Assembly (NCBI GenBank): GCA_051746985.1
Contig: JBNJFP010000005.1
Location: forward strand, 53,826-117,825
Direction of reading: 5' to 3'
DNA from: Fodinibius sp051746985
GTDB lineage: Bacteria > Bacteroidota > Rhodothermia > Balneolales > Balneolaceae
Length of the DNA stretch: 64,000 bases
Shown here: positions 60,481 to 64,000 of the stretch, piece by piece
Layout: each line of letters opens with the position of its first letter
Numbering within the stretch: the first letter of the stretch is position 1
Position numbers and translations under genes: made by a program
Notes under the pieces: model-generated
Seen by the model: only the letters and a program-made list of their open reading frames with translations
Told to the model about the DNA's origin: nothing
Database searches by the model: none

Positions 60481-60573
60481 AACCGTCTAAATTTTCACCT
60501 GTTTATCGAGGTATAACAAAAAAGGCGGCCCAATCATTTGAGCCGCCTTAATATACGATTTTAACTATTGTTT

Positions 60574-61746
60574 CTACAGGTTGGCGTGTTTGTAGAGGTC
60601 ACCAATATGACCTGTAAAGTTACTTTGCGAAGTGTAAATATTATGGATTTTGCCAACATTGCTCATCCGCTGTTCTGCAAGAATATTGGATGCCGTAAAC
60701 GTTGGTGTATCATTTTCATCCGAGTAGTTTAAGATATCGAGAATAGTGTCATAAATTTTCTCGGCCTGGCCTTTGGCGCGCTCCTCATTATAGCCTTCAA
60801 GCTCACTGGCCACGTTAATGAGCCCGCCGGCATTAATTACATAGTCGGGGGCATAAAGAATGCCTTTGTCAAGCAGCATTTGACCATGTTTGTCTTCTTC
60901 GTCGAGCACATTGTTTGCTGCACCGGCAACGATATCACAATTGAAGTGGTCCATGGTATCGTCATTGATGACACCACCCAAAGCGCAGGGACTAAAGATA
61001 TCCACATCCAAACCGTAAATGTCATCGGGATCGACGACTTCGGCGTTAACCTTTTCGGCCAGGGCATTTACTTTATCCTCATAAATGTCACAGATAAACA
61101 GATCAGCTCCTTCTTTATGGAGAAATTCCGCCAGATGCGAACTTACGTGTCCCGCTCCCTGAATGGAGATACGTTTGCCTTCGAGCGAATCAGATCCGTA
61201 GGCCTTTTTTGCACATGCTTTCATCCCCTGATATACGCCGTAGGCCGTAACCGGAGAAGGGTCGCCGCTGCCACCAATAGATTTTGGTAAACCGGTTACA
61301 TACTTGGTTTCCATACGGATCCATTCCATGGCTTGCACGTCGGTTCCAACATCCTCGGCCGTAATATAGCGACCTCCCAAACTGTCAACATAGCGACCGA
61401 AAGCGCGGAACAGGGCCTCGTTTTTTTCTTTTCGGGGATCACCGATAATTACTGCTTTTCCGCCCCCGAGGTTGAGCCCCGAAATAGCGGCCTTGTACGT
61501 CATCCCCCGAGAAAGACGAAGCACATCGCGGATTGCTTCTTGCTCATTATTATAGGGCCACATCCGCACGCCACCTAAAGCAGGACCGAGCGTTGTATTA
61601 TGAACTGCAATGATTGCTTTTAGGCCCATTGTTGGCTCAGAGCAAACCACCACTTGTTCGTGCTCATAATCTTGCAGCTTACTGAATAGCGGAAAATCCT
61701 CACCGATATCGGTAGCTGTGTTGTTTTCCAAAATTTTAGATTCCAT
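60574..61746 (-). CDS. Leucine/valine-type amino acid dehydrogenase
   Basis: 390 aa from the ATG at 61746; a TTG 12 codons upstream is unlikely because it would put a palindrome inside the gene. ELFV dehydrogenase family: catalytic Lys in LNLGGGKAVI, LGPALGGVRMWPY, TAEDVGTDVQAMEWI, Rossmann QGAGHVSSHLAEFLH, and AGAANNVLDE. Oxidative deamination of Leu/Val/Ile (leucine dehydrogenase type) is the best fit; exact preference is not readable. A perfect palindrome lies just upstream of the start. Confidence 0.9.
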   Translation of the reverse strand: MESKILENNTATDIGEDFPLFSKLQDYEHEQVVVCSEPTMGLKAIIAVHNTTLGPALGGVRMWPYNNEQEAIRDVLRLSRGMTYKAAISGLNLGGGKAVIIGDPRKEKNEALFRAFGRYVDSLGGRYITAEDVGTDVQAMEWIRMETKYVTGLPKSIGGSGDPSPVTAYGVYQGMKACAKKAYGSDSLEGKRISIQGAGHVSSHLAEFLHKEGADLFICDIYEDKVNALAEKVNAEVVDPDDIYGLDVDIFSPCALGGVINDDTMDHFNCDIVAGAANNVLDEEDKHGQMLLDKGILYAPDYVINAGGLINVASELEGYNEERAKGQAEKIYDTILDILNYSDENDTPTFTASNILAEQRMSNVGKIHNIYTSQSNFTGHIGDLYKHANL

Positions 61747-61752
61747 GGTTAT

Positions 61753-61766
61753 ATGATTTAAATCAT
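61753..61766. promoter_or_regulatory. Palindrome in front of the dehydrogenase start
   Basis: ATGATTTAAATCAT is perfectly self-complementary over 14 bases and lies 7 bases upstream of the ATG on the minus strand. It may be an operator for a dimeric repressor or block ribosome access; AT-rich chance is not excluded. Confidence 0.35.
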
Positions 61767-62130
61767 TAAAACTATCGTTCAAAATTAGTGTATCTCATAA
61801 CCCTGATAGCAAAAAATTAAGATCAGATTCGTTGAACTAAATGTATTTCTTTGCATTCCAAATTATGAATAGTCGTATTCAAACAAAGTATTAAAAGGTA
61901 CAAAAATTGGGGCAAATTTAGTAGTCCGCCAAGGAGAGAAAAGAGTCACGCAAGATGGAATTAAATCTTGCGGTGAATATAGGTTAAATAATGAATTTTA
62001 CCGTGGATATTGTATTTTAATTAATAATCTATTGGAAATCCTTTACGCTATTAAAGAAGCAAAGGAGTGTGGCTATTTGGTTTGATCGCCAGTATGCTAT
62101 TTATGACAAAAAAGAAAAAAACAGATAATT
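61767..62130. other. Divergent dehydrogenase/recJ intergenic region
   Basis: 364 bases, AT-rich, no coding frame or RNA recognised. Must carry the promoters of both genes. Confidence 0.5.
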
Positions 62131-63849
62131 ATGTCTTTTCGCTGGGTTTTTGCTACGCCAGACAACGAAGAAGCTGTATCCGATTTGCAAGAGCAGCTGG
62201 GGGTTCCCCAAAAAATAGCCCGCCTGCTTGCGCTGCGTGGAATTGATACCTATGATAAAGCCGAAGCATTTTTTCGTTCTGACCTGAGTCAGATTCATGA
62301 TCCCTTTTTAATGAAGGATATGGATAAGGCCACAGCTCGCCTTGCCGGGGCCATCCGCAATCGTGAGCGAATTCTTATCTATGGCGACTATGATGTGGAT
62401 GGGACCACTTCGACGGCTATCTTATATATCTTTTTGAAGGAGTTTGGCGTGGATGTGGATTTCTATATCCCGCATCGATTTAAGGAAGGCTACGGTATCA
62501 ACCAGGAAGGCATTCAATATGCCATTGATACCGAAGCGGATCTTATCGTTTCGGTGGATTGCGGGATTACTGCGATCGAGGAAACCAAGCAGGCAAAGGA
62601 GCATGGCATTGATGTGATCATTTGTGACCACCATAATGTTGGGGATAGCATCCCCGATGCCGTAGCCGTGCTTGATCCCAAGCGTAACGACTGTGAGTAT
62701 CCTTTTGATGGTCTTTCAGGAGCGGGCGTTGGATTTAAGCTTATTCAGGGTACGATAAAAAAACTGGGTTTAAGTGATTCGCTGGCCTACAAATTATTGG
62801 ACTTGGTGGCTATCTCCATTGCCTCTGATATTGTGCCTATTGAGGATGAAAACCGCATCCTGATGCGGGAGGGGCTCAAACGTATCAACAGTGAACCCCG
62901 GGTGGGAGTTAAGGCTCTGGCAGAGTTGATAAACCTGAATATCGGTTCGGTTACTACGTCTAATATTGTTTTTTCCATTGGTCCGCGCATTAATGCCGCC
63001 GGACGTATGGGTGATGCCACCAAGGCGGTGCAGTTACTTATTTCTGATACACCGGCCGAAGCTAAAGCCCGTGCCCATGAGCTTGAAAGCATCAACGTGG
63101 CCCGACGTGATAAAGATTCACAAACGATGGAAGAGGCCATGGCCATGGTCGATAAAGATTATAATCTGGATAAAGTGTCGTCGATGGTGCTGCATCAACC
63201 CGATTGGCATTTGGGCGTGATAGGAATTGTGGCCTCCCGGCTGGTGGATACCTATGGACGTCCTGCTGTTATGCTTAGTACGGTGGATGGTAAAATAAAA
63301 GGCTCGGCGCGCAGTATTGATGGATTTAATATTTACGATGCCTTTAAAGAATGCGAGGATCTGCTCGAACAATTCGGCGGACATGAATATGCCGCGGGAC
63401 TAACCATTACCAAAGAAAACCTCGATGAATTTCGCCAGCGCATTAATGAGATTGCTGCCGAGCGGCTATCAGAAGAGGATTTTAAGCCCGAGCTTAAGAT
63501 TGATTGCCAGCTGGATTTAGATGATATCGATATGCGATTTTGGAAGTTGTTAAGCCAGTTTGAGCCCTTTGGGCCGGCTAATTTGCGTCCCATTTTCGTT
63601 AGCAAAGATGTGGAAGTGGTGGGGGTACCAACCATTGTAGGCAAGGGACATCTAAAAATGAAAGTTAAGCAAAATGGGTCGGGTGCTTTTGACGTAATTG
63701 GATTTAATATGCACGAGTATCTGCCTGTTGTCCGTAACAGCGATGAACAGCACCAGTTAAATATCGCTTATTCGTTGGAAGAAAATGAGTGGAACGGACG
63801 GCGGACGTTACAAATACGGTTGCGTGACGTGGACCTCGAAGAGAAATAA
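62131..63849 (+). CDS. recJ: Single-stranded-DNA-specific exonuclease RecJ
   Basis: 572 aa, normal length. DHH phosphoesterase: motif I-II YGDYDVDGTTSTAIL, motif III VDCGITAIEETKQA, motif IV ICDHHNVGDSIPDAVAVLDPK. DHHA1 GSARSIDGFNIYDAF and GGHEYAAGLTI, then an OB-like C-terminus. 5'-3' ssDNA exonuclease of RecF-pathway and mismatch repair. tRNA-Phe follows 73 bases later. Confidence 0.97.
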   Translation: MSFRWVFATPDNEEAVSDLQEQLGVPQKIARLLALRGIDTYDKAEAFFRSDLSQIHDPFLMKDMDKATARLAGAIRNRERILIYGDYDVDGTTSTAILYIFLKEFGVDVDFYIPHRFKEGYGINQEGIQYAIDTEADLIVSVDCGITAIEETKQAKEHGIDVIICDHHNVGDSIPDAVAVLDPKRNDCEYPFDGLSGAGVGFKLIQGTIKKLGLSDSLAYKLLDLVAISIASDIVPIEDENRILMREGLKRINSEPRVGVKALAELINLNIGSVTTSNIVFSIGPRINAAGRMGDATKAVQLLISDTPAEAKARAHELESINVARRDKDSQTMEEAMAMVDKDYNLDKVSSMVLHQPDWHLGVIGIVASRLVDTYGRPAVMLSTVDGKIKGSARSIDGFNIYDAFKECEDLLEQFGGHEYAAGLTITKENLDEFRQRINEIAAERLSEEDFKPELKIDCQLDLDDIDMRFWKLLSQFEPFGPANLRPIFVSKDVEVVGVPTIVGKGHLKMKVKQNGSGAFDVIGFNMHEYLPVVRNSDEQHQLNIAYSLEENEWNGRRTLQIRLRDVDLEEK

Positions 63850-63922
63850 CCTAAAAAAATTGGGGATTTCTTCTTTTTATAAAGTTGAAAAGCTTTTATA
63901 TTTGGCAACTCTTAATCGAGTT

Positions 63923-63995
63923 GGGACTGTAGCTCAGTAGGTAGAGCACGCGACTGAAAATCGCGGTGTCGGCGGTTCGATTCCGCCCGGTCCCA
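63923..63995 (+). tRNA. tRNA-Phe (GAA)
   Basis: 73 nt. Acceptor GGGACTG/CGGTCCC (one G-U), D-arm with GCTCAG...GAGC, anticodon stem CGCGA/TCGCG with loop CTGAAAA giving anticodon GAA, and T-arm GGCGG-TTCGATT-CCGCC. Discriminator A; CCA is not encoded. A TATATTTG at 63897-63904 could be a Bacteroidota-type -7 element, but the matching upstream box is not clear. Confidence 0.97.
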
Positions 63996-64000
63996 CGCAA

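Noticed and set aside
63897..63904. Bacteroidota -7 promoter box TATATTTG before tRNA-Phe
   Set aside because: Kept only as a remark: no properly spaced upstream box, and such AT-rich words occur by chance.

Overview
The window (64 kb, moderate GC, one run of exactly 100 N) is a dense stretch of mostly core bacterial chromosome. Gene content suggests a member of the Balneolota/Rhodothermota–Bacteroidota neighbourhood, most likely Balneolaceae. The pointers are: ribosomal protein S16 with a very long acidic tail, many acidic extensions (L19, the A-type Fe-S protein, a 255-aa acidic protein), a ceramide-type fatty acid 2-hydroxylase, a DUF5117-type secreted metalloprotease, Bacteroidota-type FabI, many lipoproteins, and hybrid or HisKA_3 sensor kinases. 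This is inference: there is no rRNA in the window. Real Shine-Dalgarno sites exist, for example before rpsP and before the cytochrome c gene.

Layout. 1-5 kb: end of a receiver–histidine kinase gene, tyrA, uvrB and a methyltransferase. 5-10 kb: a small barrel-like protein, then the rpsP-rimM-trmD-rplS operon and ffh on the minus strand. 10-20 kb: fabI, a secreted zinc protease, aat, xseB-dxs, comEC and an isoaspartyl peptidase. 20-25 kb (minus): an acidic hypothetical protein, a TonB-C lipoprotein, purine nucleoside phosphorylase, divIVA, two tandem small membrane coiled-coil proteins and yggS. This last group resembles the Gram-positive ylmE-sepF-ylmG-divIVA division cluster with sepF and ylmG replaced. 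25-28 kb: nif3, a coiled-coil 'zinc ribbon' protein whose ribbon cysteines are lost, RNase P RNA and a lipoprotein cytochrome c. 28-38 kb: OsmC, mtfA, smpB, a TPR lipoprotein, a site-2 protease with arginine deiminase, a SirB1-like protein, a two-domain glycosyltransferase and a serine hydrolase. 38-47 kb: fatty acid hydroxylase, DUF72, prfC, small lipoproteins, the assembly gap, a metallopeptidase lipoprotein, a cupin gene broken by an in-frame stop, and lpd. 46-52 kb: a 1085-aa CheB–CheR–PAS–histidine kinase divergent from a NarL-type regulator, a candidate small RNA, and a sigma-54 activator with no sensory domain. 52-64 kb: lipB-lipA, plsY-gpsA, an AlbA_2 regulator, an ErpA-like protein, P1 peptidase, NDH-2, hslO, a leucine-type dehydrogenase, recJ and tRNA-Phe.

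Functional links: lipB and lipA make the lipoyl cofactor that Lpd re-oxidises in 2-oxoacid dehydrogenase complexes. plsY and gpsA both serve glycerophospholipid synthesis. rpsP-rimM-trmD-rplS plus ffh is a translation and secretion block. uvrB and recJ are repair genes.

No CRISPR array, prophage, insertion sequence or classical defence island is visible. The most unusual non-coding signal is a family of intergenic inverted repeats whose arms are degenerate tandem words of 7 nt (7-8 or 9 nt in two cases), at five sites. One of these sites touches the assembly gap.
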